Assembly (NCBI GenBank): GCA_030446465.1
Contig: JAUJNI010000001.1
Span: forward strand, 729,473-778,694
DNA: 49,222 nt
DNA from: Actinomycetota bacterium
GTDB taxonomy: Bacteria; Actinomycetota; CADDZG01; WHSQ01
Direction: 5' to 3'
Shown here: positions 39,918 through 48,763 of the stretch, piece by piece
How the letters are laid out: each line of letters begins with the position of its first letter
How positions within the stretch are numbered: the stretch's first letter is position 1
Position numbers and translations under genes: made by a program
Notes under the pieces: generated by a model
Told to the model about the DNA's origin: nothing
Database searches by the model: none
What the model saw: only the letters and a program-made list of their open reading frames with translations

Positions 39918-40166
39918 TCACGCACCGCGCTGAGTGTTGGAGGTTTCCCCGCGGCGTTGCGCGAAGTAAGCAAGCGCAAGCACTCCGCCCACCCCGAACG
40001 GAATGGTGCCCAACAGCACTGTGATGAACAAGAGGGGATAGCGCATCGCGTCGCGCCTCCGGTACACGTCGATTGCCGCCCACACAGGAAGCGCAACGAA
40101 AACAAGAGTGGAAAGTGCGCCCGCGACCAATATGAAGAGTCCGCCGGCGAGACCGATGTCATCCAT
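39918..40166 (-). CDS. small two-TM membrane protein
   Basis: An 82-residue protein has two membrane helices (GGLFILVAGALSTLVFVALPVWAAIDVY and YPLLFITVLLGTIPFGVGGVLALAYF) joined by a short basic loop (RRRDAM). The layout resembles PLDc_N/DUF-type superinfection-like small membrane proteins, but no family is certain. About 93 bases separate its stop from the methyltransferase start. The gap between it and the next gene (40167-40271) shows no feature. Confidence 0.65.
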   Translation of the reverse strand: MDDIGLAGGLFILVAGALSTLVFVALPVWAAIDVYRRRDAMRYPLLFITVLLGTIPFGVGGVLALAYFAQRRGETSNTQRGA

Positions 40167-40271
40167 TTAATCGAACCTCCGGGCTGCCTGGAAAGAACTT
40201 GACGCTCATTTGCAACAGGTCGCCTGCGACGACCGCCCCCACCAAAGAATAGAGCTTAAGAGCCGAGCCCT

Positions 40272-41111
40272 TCAGGCGGAAGCCCCCGAGTAGCGGCGCA
40301 GGCCCCTCTTCCAGAACACCCTGGTCACGGCGAACAGCAACGCGGCAAAGGCAACGGCGCCGAGGAGGGTCTGACCATTAAGGCGGGACGTGATCGCTTG
40401 AGCCGGCACCGTCACAGCAAAGGCAAGCGGAATGAGGAAGGTGAGGCCTCCCCGGAGCCACACCGGGTAGATGGTGACCGGCCAGCGGCCTGCCTGGTAG
40501 ACGCCCTCGAACAGCTCGACGATGAACTCCATGCGCACGATCCAAAAGGCGCCGATGGTGAGAATGAGCCAGAAGGAGTAGATCATTACTGCCCCCACTA
40601 AGACGGCGAGGGCGAACGCCAGAGCCTCCCCTATCCCGACGCCGCGCTCGAGCTGTGCTATCGCCACACCCAGCACCACTCCACCCACCACGATGTCGAC
40701 GGCTTGCCAGATGCGGATCTCGCGCACGCTCACGAGGACCTGGGAATCCTCGGGCTTGGTGAGCGGGTAGTCCAACTTTCCTTCGCGGATGTCTTCGATC
40801 AGCCGCTCCATGTTGGGCTGGATGAAGGTGTGAATCACACCCCCCAGCGCGATGTGGACGCCCATGATGGTCAGTAGCTCCGGCGGCGACCAGCCGCCGA
40901 GTCGATCGGTGTACGAAAAGACAAGCGCAAGCACCGCCAGAGCCGTGCCCAATGCAACGAGCGACTGCAACAGCTGCAAGAAAAAATTGGCGCGGTACTG
41001 CAGCTCGTTCATGGCCCCCAAGCGAAAGAAGATCCACGTCAGCTTCAGCGGCCTCAGGGGCTCCCACCTGGGTTCGCGACGGTTCCTCGCACCAGAAGGC
41101 CCGGCGACCAT
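40272..41111 (-). CDS. ABC-2 exporter permease B (COG3694/DUF990 type)
   Basis: A 279-residue membrane protein has about six helices (LQSLVALGTALAVLALVFSYTD, LLTIMGVHIALGGVIHTFI, IVVGGVVLGVAIAQLE, ALAVLVGAVMIYSFWLILTIGAFW, LTFLIPLAFAVTVPA, LLGAVAFAALLFAVTRVFW). The amphipathic elements NELQYRANFF and DIREGKLDYPLTKP match the COG3694 permeases. ATG 41111 overlaps the stop of the permease before it. With the ATPase it forms an ABC-2 exporter of unknown cargo. Confidence 0.92.
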   Translation of the reverse strand: MVAGPSGARNRREPRWEPLRPLKLTWIFFRLGAMNELQYRANFFLQLLQSLVALGTALAVLALVFSYTDRLGGWSPPELLTIMGVHIALGGVIHTFIQPNMERLIEDIREGKLDYPLTKPEDSQVLVSVREIRIWQAVDIVVGGVVLGVAIAQLERGVGIGEALAFALAVLVGAVMIYSFWLILTIGAFWIVRMEFIVELFEGVYQAGRWPVTIYPVWLRGGLTFLIPLAFAVTVPAQAITSRLNGQTLLGAVAFAALLFAVTRVFWKRGLRRYSGASA

Positions 41112-41944
41112 CAGTTGCCCACCGCCGAGTAGCGCTTTATGCCCACTCGCCATACGAGAGCAACCAAGATTGTCCCGAAGATGATCCAGAAGGCTTGCAT
41201 GGCAAGACCGAACACCAGCTCTTTCGGCGACAGCTCGCCGACGAGCGCTTCGATGGGGAAGCCGAACGTCCATTTGAAAGGCAGGAATCCGGCGAGGGTT
41301 CGCGTCCAGGCCGGCATGAGAGCCAGGGGCACGAGCCGCCCGGATAGAAGTAATTCGGCCGTGAAGTACAGCTCGTATAGAGCGGTCACGCGCGTCGTCC
41401 AGAAGGTGATCATCCCAAGGACCCAGAGGAACATCGAGCGGATGAGGTAGGCGCCCCAGATGGCGACGACAAACACAACAGCTTCAAGCGGGGTGACGGT
41501 GAGCGTGGGCCGGAACGCCACCGACAGAATCGCAGCGATCGGCAACCACATAACGATGACGACGAGCTTCCACCCTGCGAAGTAGGCAAGGTCGTAGTGA
41601 ATTGGGTGCACCGGGCGAAGCAGCATTCCAGATAGACGCCCTTCCCTGATGCGCCACTCCCACCCATTCGGAGTGAAGACGATGTTCATGTTTCGAACGA
41701 GAGTCCAGACGATGTAATAGGCGGCAAATTGTCCCGGCGTAAAGCCTTGAACCTCACCGCCTTGGGCTCGAGCGACACTCGACCACACCACGAGGTAGAT
41801 GATCGGCTCCGCCACCATCCCCACCATGTAGGCGTAGTTCGCGGCCCGATATTGAAACTGTTCTTGAACGGCGGTCCGCATAACCGTCAGGTAGAAATCA
41901 ATCATTCCCCTGGTACGGCTCTCAGGCCGGTAGGCGAGCGCCAT
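41111..41944 (-). CDS. ABC-2 exporter permease A (COG4587 type)
   Basis: A 277-residue membrane protein starts with a basic cytoplasmic segment (TAVQEQFQYRAANYAYMVGMV) followed by helices such as AEPIIYLVVWSSV, KLVVIVMWLPIAAILSV, AVVFVVAIWGAYLIRSMFLWVLGMITFW and AFWIIFGTILVALVW. The motif GWEWRIREGRLSGMLLRPVHPIHYD matches the interhelix loop of COG4587 permeases (EGRL...LLRP). It overlaps both neighbours, so the three exporter genes form one transcription unit. Confidence 0.92.
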   Translation of the reverse strand: MALAYRPESRTRGMIDFYLTVMRTAVQEQFQYRAANYAYMVGMVAEPIIYLVVWSSVARAQGGEVQGFTPGQFAAYYIVWTLVRNMNIVFTPNGWEWRIREGRLSGMLLRPVHPIHYDLAYFAGWKLVVIVMWLPIAAILSVAFRPTLTVTPLEAVVFVVAIWGAYLIRSMFLWVLGMITFWTTRVTALYELYFTAELLLSGRLVPLALMPAWTRTLAGFLPFKWTFGFPIEALVGELSPKELVFGLAMQAFWIIFGTILVALVWRVGIKRYSAVGN

Positions 41945-42924
41945 CAGAACGTCACTTCTCGGGCGAAGACCCGCTCGATGACGTCCTCTATGGGGGGATC
42001 CTCGATCGTCAGGTCGGTCACGAGGTGTTCGTTTAACAACCTGGCTGCTATGCGGGAGGTATCCGCCTTGTCAACCCTGAGAGTCACTCTCTCGCCGTTC
42101 TTGGAGACGACCTCTCCGTAAGGCCGGAGGTCCTGCGAGGGGTCGTCGAGCACCACGTTGATCGTCTTGTACGCGGCGAACCGGGTGGCAAGGGCGCTCA
42201 AGTCACCGTCGAAGAGGATTTGTCCCTCGTGAATGACGATGACTCGCCGGCACAAGGCTTGGACGTCGGCCATGTAGTGACTGGTCAAGAGCACCGTCGC
42301 CCCTCGTCGTCGGTTGTACTCGGCGATAAAGGTCCGGATGCGCCTTTGCATCGTGACGTCCAGACCAATGGTGGGTTCATCGAGGAAGAGGACCCTAGGG
42401 CTGTGGAGCATTGCGCCGGCAATCTCGGCCTTCATGCGTTCTCCCAGCGACAGATTGCGAACGGGCTTCCGAACCAGGTCCCCGATCTCCAGCAGCTCGA
42501 CTAGCTCATCTCTCGAGCGACGGAAATCCGCCTGGGGGATCCGGTAGATCGCCCGGTTCATCTCGAAGGAATCCACTGCCGGTATGTCCCACTGGAGCTG
42601 GTTGCGGTTGCCCATGACCAACGTGATCTGGCTCAGGAAGTCCTTTTCCCGTCGCCACGCTACGTGACCCAGGACCGACACCTCGCCCGAGGTCGGATAG
42701 AGAAGGCCGGAGAGCATCTTCAGCGTTGTCGTCTTCCCTGCCCCGTTGGCACCGAGGAAGCCGACTACTTCGCCGGGAGCGATGTCGAACGATATGCCGT
42801 CGACCGCTCTCACTTCCCTGTGCTTGCGTCGCACCAGGCTGCGGATGGACGCCCTCAGCCCTGCCTCGCGCTCGGGCACGACGAAGGTCTTTCTAAGGTC
42901 GGCGACATGTATGTCGGTTTGCAC
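41944..42924 (-). CDS. ABC-2 exporter ATPase (COG4586 type)
   Basis: An ABC ATPase has Walker A G-A-N-G-A-G-K-T, signature L-S-L-G-E-R-M-K (variant of LSGGQ, usual in COG4586), Walker B VLFLDEPTIGLD and H-loop LTSHYMADVQ. Between them lie TLKMLSGLLYPTSGEVSVLGHVAWRREKDFLSQITLVMGNRNQLQWDIPAVDSF. I chose GTG 42924, which has GAAGGA 8 bases upstream. The GTG at 42975 has no ribosome site and would nearly abut the divergent gene. The protein is about 326 aa. Confidence 0.93.
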   Translation of the reverse strand: MQTDIHVADLRKTFVVPEREAGLRASIRSLVRRKHREVRAVDGISFDIAPGEVVGFLGANGAGKTTTLKMLSGLLYPTSGEVSVLGHVAWRREKDFLSQITLVMGNRNQLQWDIPAVDSFEMNRAIYRIPQADFRRSRDELVELLEIGDLVRKPVRNLSLGERMKAEIAGAMLHSPRVLFLDEPTIGLDVTMQRRIRTFIAEYNRRRGATVLLTSHYMADVQALCRRVIVIHEGQILFDGDLSALATRFAAYKTINVVLDDPSQDLRPYGEVVSKNGERVTLRVDKADTSRIAARLLNEHLVTDLTIEDPPIEDVIERVFAREVTF

Positions 42925-42992
42925 TAAATCGGTCCTTCCACAGTGTGGAGACGTGACCAAGCCGCTCACTTCCACAATGCGAGACTCTATGT

Positions 42993-44024
42993 GTGATCGA
43001 GTCGGACGTCGTCGTCATCGGGGCGGGAGTCATGGGCGCGGCAACCGCCCGGGAACTTGTCGGGACCGGCGCCTCGGTGACGTTGCTGGAGCAGTTCCGA
43101 GTCGGGCACCACCGCGGATCGAGCCATGGGCGCTCCCGCATCTTTCGGCTGTCCTATCCGGATCCGATGTACGTCGCCATGGCTCAAGAGTCCCTGGCCC
43201 TGTGGTGTCGGGCGGAAGAGCAGACGGGGGCAACTCTGCTGACGGTCACCGGGGGTCTCGACGCGGGGGAGGGGATAGAAGCCAACGCCGAGGCCCTGAG
43301 GCAATGCGGCGTCGACTTCCGGATGATCCGAGGAGGGGAAGCCGCCGATCACTGGCCACAGGTGAATCTAAGAGATCACTCGACTGTCCTGTTCCAGTAC
43401 GACGCGGGGATCATCCACGCCGAGCGCGCGGTCGAGACCTTCGTGGCGTCGGCAGTCGAGGGGGGAGCAAAGCTCTACGAAGAGACCAGGGTAGATGGCA
43501 TGGAGCAGGACGAAAACGGGGTTGTCGTAAGCGCGGGTGGCCACGCCTTTCGGGCAGCCGTAGCGGTCGTTACTGCGGGCGCGTGGAGCAGGCCTTTGCT
43601 TGCCCGTGCCGGCATAGAGCTCGACGTGGTTCCGACGCGCGAGACCGTGGCTTACTTCTCGCTCCACGAGCCGTCGCCGCCGACGCTGGTGGAGTGGGGC
43701 GCCCCCGCGGTGTACGCCCTGCCGAGCCCCGGGCACGGGATCAAGGCAGGCGAGCACGTTGCCGGACCGGCTGCCGATCCCGAGCTTGATGGCGAGGTCG
43801 ATCAAGGGGCTGTCGAGCGCCTTTCCTTCTGGGTTCGTGATCGCTTTCCGAGCGCGAATCCGTTCCCGATCGACGCGGAGACGTGCCTTTACACCAACAC
43901 GCACGACCAGCATTTCGTTCTCGAGCGCCACGGCAACATCGTGGTTGGCTCGCCCTGCAGCGGTCATGGCTTCAAGTTCGCGCCGTTGATCGGCCGGCGC
44001 CTTGCGGCCCTGGCCGCCGGATAG
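42993..44024 (+). CDS. FAD-dependent amine oxidase (sarcosine oxidase/N-methyltryptophan oxidase type)
   Basis: A flavoprotein with an N-terminal Rossmann fold (VVVIGAGVMGAATARELVGTGASVTLLEQ) and then GHHRGSSHGRSRIFRLSYPDPMYVAMA, the substrate-entry loop of monomeric sarcosine oxidases. The C-terminal C-S-G-H-G-F-K-F-A-P motif is present; its Cys covalently binds FAD in that family. It has 343 aa from GTG 42993. Such enzymes oxidise N-methyl amino acids to give aldehyde and H2O2. It stands alone between divergent exporter genes and sufD, and the substrate is not determined. Confidence 0.93.
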   Translation: MIESDVVVIGAGVMGAATARELVGTGASVTLLEQFRVGHHRGSSHGRSRIFRLSYPDPMYVAMAQESLALWCRAEEQTGATLLTVTGGLDAGEGIEANAEALRQCGVDFRMIRGGEAADHWPQVNLRDHSTVLFQYDAGIIHAERAVETFVASAVEGGAKLYEETRVDGMEQDENGVVVSAGGHAFRAAVAVVTAGAWSRPLLARAGIELDVVPTRETVAYFSLHEPSPPTLVEWGAPAVYALPSPGHGIKAGEHVAGPAADPELDGEVDQGAVERLSFWVRDRFPSANPFPIDAETCLYTNTHDQHFVLERHGNIVVGSPCSGHGFKFAPLIGRRLAALAAG

Positions 44025-44053
44025 CAGCGGTGCAAACGTTCAGGCAGGCTTGG

Positions 44054-44078
44054 GTTAGGGGACCCTAACTGGTAGCAT
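44054..44078 (+). promoter_or_regulatory. sufD operator palindrome plus -10 element
   Basis: GTTAGGG-GA-CCCTAAC (44054-44069) is a perfect 7-bp-arm palindrome. TGG follows, then TAGCAT (44073-44078), a plausible -10. The half-sites and their 3-base distance to the -10 match the sufB site (35215-35239). The gene start is 46 bases after the -10. A shared repressor of the suf genes is inferred. Confidence 0.62.
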
Positions 44079-44123
44079 GGGCACCACTTTCACGGGTCGG
44101 TCCGGCCCCCGACAGGACGGTAG

Positions 44124-45392
44124 ATGCGCAACTTTCTCGAGCAAGTAAAAGACCAATTCACCGCGGACAAGCTGACGAGAGAATCCGTCGTCAAGCTGTC
44201 CGATCAACTCGATGAGCCCGGATGGCTGGTGGAGAGGCGGCTCGGAGCCTTCGATCTCTTCGACAAGCTCGATCTGCCGGACCCCAAGGGTGAGGAGTGG
44301 CGCTACACCGATGTCCGGCGCTTCGACTTCGACCGTTTCGAGGCTCCCGTCCCCACCAGCAGCACGCCTGCGCTGACCGACGATCTCGTCGCAAAGGGCG
44401 TCGTAGTCGCCGACTTCAATAGTGCTGCCAGGCAGCACCAGGATCTCCTGAGAGAACATTTTTTCACCGAGGTGCCGGTCGACGAGCACAAGTTCACCGC
44501 GCTGCACGGGGCCTTTTTGTCCGACGGCATCCTGCTCTACGTCCCGCCGGGCGTCGAGATCGACGTTCCCCTCGAGGTGTGGCGCAACGTGGAAGGTGGT
44601 GGATCGACCTTTCCTCACACCACGGTCGTGGTCGACGAGCAAGCCGTCGTTACCTTTGTGGATCGCTTCAAGTCGGACGACTACGCCGCTGCTTCGCTGT
44701 GCGCGAGCGTCGTCGAGATCGAGGCCCGTCGGGGTGCGACGGTGAACTACATCTCCCTCCAGGAGTGGGGACGCAACGTTCATCACTTCCAGACTCAACG
44801 CTTTACCGGCTATCGCGACTCGACGGTGCGGAGCCTCGCAGTGAACCTTGGATCCGCGTTCTCGAGAGCCCAGGTGGAATCCGTGCTGAAGGGCGAGGGG
44901 TCGTTCTCTGAGATGCTGGGCCTCTATTTTGCAGACTCCAACCAGCACTTTGCCCAACGGACGCTACAGAGTCACGATGCCGAGCACACCACCTCCGACC
45001 TTCTTTATAAAGGCGCACTGAAGGAGCGGTCTCGTTCGGAATACTCGGGGCTCATCAAGGTTTCCAAGGGGGCGCAGGGGACCGACGCGTATCAAGCCAA
45101 CCGCAACATCGTGTTGAGCGAAGACGCGGTTGCCCGTTCGATCCCGCAGCTGGAGATCGAGGCTAACGAGGTCCGCTGCACCCATGGGGCGACCGTCGCG
45201 CCCGTCGAGGAGGAGCACATCTTTTACCTGATGAGCCGCGGCATTGACAGGGTCACCGCGCAGAAGTTGGTGGTGTTCGGTTTCTTCGGCGACGTCCTCG
45301 ACCGGATTCGGCTTGGGAATGTGCGCGATGAGCTGGCGCAAGCCATCGCACTGAAGGTCGAAGGGGAACAGAGCCTCGAGGTCGCCTCCTGA
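44124..45392 (+). CDS. sufD: Fe-S assembly protein SufD
   Basis: This is the SufBC2D complex subunit that pairs with SufB on the beta-helix side. Landmarks are GEEWRYTDVRRFDFDRF, the conserved core EEEHIFYLMSRGIDRVTAQKLVVFGFF, and DAEHTTSDLLYKGALKERSRSEYSGLIKVSKGAQGTDAYQANRNIVLSEDA, with Ser-Glu-Tyr-Ser-Gly. It has 422 aa and no intein. It starts at ATG 44124 (GACGGTAG before it) and begins the unit sufD-rieske-sufC-sufS-sufU. The stop of sufD overlaps the next start (TGATG). Confidence 0.96.
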   Translation: MRNFLEQVKDQFTADKLTRESVVKLSDQLDEPGWLVERRLGAFDLFDKLDLPDPKGEEWRYTDVRRFDFDRFEAPVPTSSTPALTDDLVAKGVVVADFNSAARQHQDLLREHFFTEVPVDEHKFTALHGAFLSDGILLYVPPGVEIDVPLEVWRNVEGGGSTFPHTTVVVDEQAVVTFVDRFKSDDYAAASLCASVVEIEARRGATVNYISLQEWGRNVHHFQTQRFTGYRDSTVRSLAVNLGSAFSRAQVESVLKGEGSFSEMLGLYFADSNQHFAQRTLQSHDAEHTTSDLLYKGALKERSRSEYSGLIKVSKGAQGTDAYQANRNIVLSEDAVARSIPQLEIEANEVRCTHGATVAPVEEEHIFYLMSRGIDRVTAQKLVVFGFFGDVLDRIRLGNVRDELAQAIALKVEGEQSLEVAS

Positions 45393-45718
45393 TGGCCGAC
45401 TTTGAGACCGTCGCAAGGGTCGATGAGATTCCTGATGGCGGGATGAAGCAGGTCGTCTACAAGGGGGAGTTGGTAGGCCTCTATCGGGTCGGGGACGACA
45501 TCTATGCGCTGGGTGACCTCTGCACGCATGAAGAGGCCTACCTCACCGAGGGTGACTTCGACCCCGATGACCTCGAGGTCGAGTGTCCACTCCACGGCTC
45601 CCGTTTCAACGTCGTCGACGGAAGCGTTCGGATCCTTCCGGCGACCAAGCCGGAGCCAACCTACTCAGTGAAGGTCGAGGGCGACCTAGTTCTGGTGGGC
45701 CCTCGCAGACAGCCATAG
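45392..45718 (+). CDS. Rieske [2Fe-2S] ferredoxin (NirD/BphF type)
   Basis: A 108-residue soluble Rieske ferredoxin has the two ligand pairs C-T-H (LCTHEEAYL) and C-P-L-H (VECPLHGSRFNVVDG), about 21 residues apart. It lacks the third disulfide Cys pair of membrane Rieske proteins. In actinobacteria it is a standard gene between sufD and sufC and probably supplies electrons for cluster assembly or repair. It overlaps sufD by one base and precedes sufC by 16 bases. Confidence 0.96.
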   Translation: MADFETVARVDEIPDGGMKQVVYKGELVGLYRVGDDIYALGDLCTHEEAYLTEGDFDPDDLEVECPLHGSRFNVVDGSVRILPATKPEPTYSVKVEGDLVLVGPRRQP

Positions 45719-45734
45719 AAGGAGTGACGCAGGT

Positions 45735-46538
45735 ATGACGGACGCCATGCTTCAGATCGAGGACCTGCATGTGGAAGTCGAGGGACGCGAGATCCTCAGG
45801 GGTGTCAACCTCACCATCAACAAGGGCGAGATTCACGCAATCATGGGTCCGAACGGGTCGGGGAAGTCGACGCTCGCCTATGTGTTGACCGGGCGGCCCG
45901 GTTACGAGGTCACGCAGGGCAGGGTGCTGTATCAGGGAGACGACATCCTTGATCTCGCGCCCGACGAGCGGGCCAAGAAGGGGATTTTCCTAGCCTTTCA
46001 GTATCCGACTGAAGTGCCCGGCGTGTCCGTTGTGAACTTCCTTCGCACCGCCTACAACGCGGTTCATCCAGACGAGCAGAAATCCGCTATGGCCTTTCGC
46101 ATGTACCTGCAGGAGAAGATCGACTTGCTCGAGATCCCGACCGAGCTGGTCGACCGCTACGTCAACCAGGGTTTTTCAGGCGGCGAGAAGAAGCGCAACG
46201 AGATCCTTCAGATGGCCGTGCTGGGGCCCCAGCTTGCAGTGATGGACGAGACGGACTCGGGGCTTGACATCGACGCGCTCAAGCATGTCTCCGCAGGAGT
46301 CAACAAGCTCGCCGGCCCCGATGTCGGAATCGTGCTCATAACGCACTACCAGCGCCTGTTGAACTACATCAGACCCCACTACGTTCATGTTCTGATGGCT
46401 GGACGCATCGTCAAATCGGGGGGCTTCGAATTGGCCGAGCGCCTGGAGGCCGAAGGATACGCTGGCATAGGCAAGGAGATGGGTCTGTCGGAGGAGGATC
46501 TCGCGGAGGTCCAAGACAAGGAAGGCGCAAAGGTCTGA
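45735..46538 (+). CDS. sufC: Fe-S assembly ATPase SufC
   Basis: This ABC-type ATPase powers the SufBC2D scaffold. It has Walker A G-P-N-G-S-G-K-S, the SufC-specific FLAFQYPTEVPGVSVVNFLR, signature F-S-G-G-E-K-K-R, Walker B LAVMDETDSGLD and H-loop VLITHYQRLLNYI. GAAGGAG lies upstream of ATG 45735. It has 267 aa. sufS begins 3 bases after its stop. Confidence 0.97.
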   Translation: MTDAMLQIEDLHVEVEGREILRGVNLTINKGEIHAIMGPNGSGKSTLAYVLTGRPGYEVTQGRVLYQGDDILDLAPDERAKKGIFLAFQYPTEVPGVSVVNFLRTAYNAVHPDEQKSAMAFRMYLQEKIDLLEIPTELVDRYVNQGFSGGEKKRNEILQMAVLGPQLAVMDETDSGLDIDALKHVSAGVNKLAGPDVGIVLITHYQRLLNYIRPHYVHVLMAGRIVKSGGFELAERLEAEGYAGIGKEMGLSEEDLAEVQDKEGAKV

Positions 46539-46541
46539 CCC

Positions 46542-47762
46542 GTGCTGGACGTCGAAACAATCCGTAAGGACTTCCCGATACTCGACACCCTGATGCACGG
46601 TCGGCCGCTGGTGTGGCTCGACTCGGCGTCGACGTCGCAGAAACCCCGGCAGGTCGTCGATCGAATGGTGCGGTTCTACGAATCCGAGAACTCAAACGTT
46701 CACCGCGGTGTCTACGAGCTGAGCGAAAAGGCCACGGCGGCATACGAGGGGGCCAGGGCGGCTTGCGGTCGCTTCATCGGCGCCCGTAACGCCCGCTCGA
46801 TCATCTTTACCAGGGGCACTACCGAGTCGATCAACCTCGTTCGTTACACGTGGGGACGCGCCAACGTAAGAGAAGGCGACGAGATCCTCGTGACCGAGAT
46901 GGAGCATCACTCCAATCTCATTCCGTGGCAGTTGCTGGCGCAAGAGACGGGGGCAACACTGCGCCACTTGCCTATCGACGACGAGGGACGGCTGCGAATG
47001 GATCTCCTCGATCAGCACATGACCGAGAGGACCAAGCTCGTGGCAGTGGGGTTGATGTCGAACGTTCTCGGGACCATCAACCCGGTGCGCCGGCTTGCAG
47101 ACGCAGCGCATGCGGTGGGGGCCCGGATCCTGGTGGATGCTGCCCAAGCTGCTCCGCACCTCCCCTTCGACGTCAACGAGCTCGACGCAGACTTCCTCGC
47201 CTATTCGTCGCACAAGATGTGTGGCCCTACGGGGGCGGGGGTCCTTTACGGGCGCGAGGACCTGCTCGAAGCCATGCCTCCCTTCCACGGCGGCGGCGAG
47301 ATGATCCGGGAGGTGTGGGCCGACAGGGCCACGTGGAACGAGATCCCGTACAAGTTCGAGGCCGGAACGCCCAACGTAGCCCAGGCGGTCGGGATGGGAG
47401 CCGCGGTCGAGTATCTCGAAGATGTCGGCCGCGACGACATCCGCGAGCACGAGAAAGAGATGGTCGCTTATGCGATCGAGCGCCTGGAGGCTGCCGGGGC
47501 AGTTGTCTACGGCCCTAGGGATGTGGAGGAACGGGGGGGCGTGGCGTCTTTCAACCTCGACGAGGTCCATCCGCACGACATGGCAACCATCCTCGACCAA
47601 GAGGGGATCTGCATCCGCGCCGGCCACCACTGCGCGCAACCTCTGATGCGCAGGCTCGATGTTGCGGCGACTGCTAGGGCGTCGTTCTACCTCTACAACA
47701 GTCCCCAGGACATAGACGCTCTCGTCGACGCCCTCGCCAAGGCCAAGGGCTGGTTCGCGTGA
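46542..47762 (+). CDS. sufS: cysteine desulfurase SufS
   Basis: This PLP enzyme takes sulfur from cysteine for cluster assembly. The Schiff-base Lys lies in AYSSHKMCGPTGAG, and the active-site Cys is C364 in R-A-G-H-H-C-A-Q-P-L. Further motifs are VWLDSASTSQKP, FTRGTTESINLV, TEMEHHSNLIPWQ and LVDAAQAAPHLP. It has 406 aa from GTG 46542. The type II desulfurase family can also act as selenocysteine lyase. This is notable given the in-frame UGA genes, but desulfurase work for SUF is the safe call. Confidence 0.96.
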   Translation: MLDVETIRKDFPILDTLMHGRPLVWLDSASTSQKPRQVVDRMVRFYESENSNVHRGVYELSEKATAAYEGARAACGRFIGARNARSIIFTRGTTESINLVRYTWGRANVREGDEILVTEMEHHSNLIPWQLLAQETGATLRHLPIDDEGRLRMDLLDQHMTERTKLVAVGLMSNVLGTINPVRRLADAAHAVGARILVDAAQAAPHLPFDVNELDADFLAYSSHKMCGPTGAGVLYGREDLLEAMPPFHGGGEMIREVWADRATWNEIPYKFEAGTPNVAQAVGMGAAVEYLEDVGRDDIREHEKEMVAYAIERLEAAGAVVYGPRDVEERGGVASFNLDEVHPHDMATILDQEGICIRAGHHCAQPLMRRLDVAATARASFYLYNSPQDIDALVDALAKAKGWFA

Positions 47763-48187
47763 GCCTCGAGGAGCTCTACAAAGAGGTCATCCTCGATCAC
47801 TACCGGACCCCCAGGAACAAGGGCCGGGTCGACCCTCATGACGTCGCCCTCGAGCGCAATAACCCGTTGTGCGGAGACGAGATAGAGCTGTTCTTGAAGT
47901 TCGACGGCGAGACCATCCAAGGCATCGGTTTCGAGGGCAAGGGGTGCTCCATCTCGCAGGCAAGCGCATCGATGATGACCGAGAAGATCAAGGGGCTCAC
48001 GGTCAAGAACGCAGGCGAGCTGTCCGAGAGCATCAAGCGCATGATGGCCGGCGAAGAGGAAGGCGACCTGAACGCGCTGGGCGACCTCGTGTCGCTGAAG
48101 GGCGTCGTCAAGTATCCGGTTCGGATCAAGTGCGCGTTGCTCGGTTGGAACACGCTGGCGGAGGCGCTCCAAGAGAGCTCGTCCTAG
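47759..48187 (+). CDS. sufU: SufU-type sulfurtransferase for SufS
   Basis: SufU accepts sulfur from SufS through a zinc-bound Cys. The ligands N-P-L-C-G-D, GKGCSISQASASMM and R-I-K-C-A-L-L-G-W are present, with the zinc Asp in CGD. It has 142 aa. It begins at GTG 47759, overlapping the sufS stop by 4 bases. It has the 18-residue insertion and SMM motif typical of SufU and not of IscU, so it is a sulfur carrier and not a scaffold. Confidence 0.96.
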   Translation: MSLEELYKEVILDHYRTPRNKGRVDPHDVALERNNPLCGDEIELFLKFDGETIQGIGFEGKGCSISQASASMMTEKIKGLTVKNAGELSESIKRMMAGEEEGDLNALGDLVSLKGVVKYPVRIKCALLGWNTLAEALQESSS

Positions 48188-48211
48188 GGCGCTCGGGCGG
48201 CGACATCACCC

Positions 48212-48708
48212 ATGCGAGGCAAGCCATAGCCATCCCCAGATGCCTGATCGTTGCTGCGGTGGCAGCGTCGATCCTGGTGACGGGCTGTGGGACTCCCGAT
48301 GGGCACTCGGGTCGGGTGGGGTCTCGGCCGAGCGCCGGTGGGTCAACGGTTCAGAATCCCGAATCACCAGTCTCTTCGAGCCCTGGCACCGGCTCGTCCG
48401 GCAGGGGAAGCGACGACATCTCTCCGTCGAAGGGGCTCGTGGACGTCCGCAGGCAGCCGTGGGAGAAGGCGCAAGTGGTTGAGAGCGGCAAGGCTCTCGA
48501 GGTCACCTTCTACGGAGGTGTCGAGGAGTGCTACGGGCTGGACCACTCCGAGGTGGACTACGAATCCGACCGCATCGTCGTGACTCTGTTTGCGGGAGCG
48601 AAGCGAGGCGTCGATGTCTGCATCGAGATCGCCGAGAGATTCAAGGTGATGGTGCCGCTTCAAGAGCCGGTGGATGGTCGCAAGATCGTCGACGGTGCCC
48701 GCCGCTAA
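48212..48708 (+). CDS. putative secreted lipoprotein (start and frame uncertain)
   Basis: A frame open to TAA 48706-48708 encodes a signal peptide core (RCLIVAAVAASILVTGCG) with lipobox V-T-G-C. A long Ser/Gly/Pro linker follows, then a ~100-residue acidic-basic domain (VDVRRQPWEKAQVVESGKALEVTFYGGVEECYGLDHSEVDY, RIVVTLFAGAKRGVDVCIEIAERFKVMVPL). The two Cys may form a disulfide. No good start lies in frame. The ATG at 48212 (MRGKP) is one base out of phase and would join if one base is missing between 48217 and 48228, so another contraction is possible. Family is unknown. Confidence 0.5.
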
Positions 48709-48712
48709 GCAA

Positions 48713-48735
48713 TTAGCACTATTTCCACTTGCTAA
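48713..48735. promoter_or_regulatory. inverted repeat upstream of the right-end regulator
   Basis: TTAGCA (48713-48718) and TGCTAA (48730-48735) form a perfect 6-bp inverted repeat with 11 bases between, centred about 40 bases before the regulator's ATG. The region is AT-rich, as a promoter would be. Autoregulation by the downstream winged-helix protein is a reasonable inference. Confidence 0.4.
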
Positions 48736-48763
48736 ACCATAGAAAGTTTGGTAATCAGGGCAG

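Noticed and set aside
39821-40162. Minus-strand frame of 113 codons overlapping the small membrane protein gene
   Set aside because: The frame 39918-40166 gives two clean membrane helices, while this one gives an Arg/Ser/Cys-rich sequence typical of a wrong frame.
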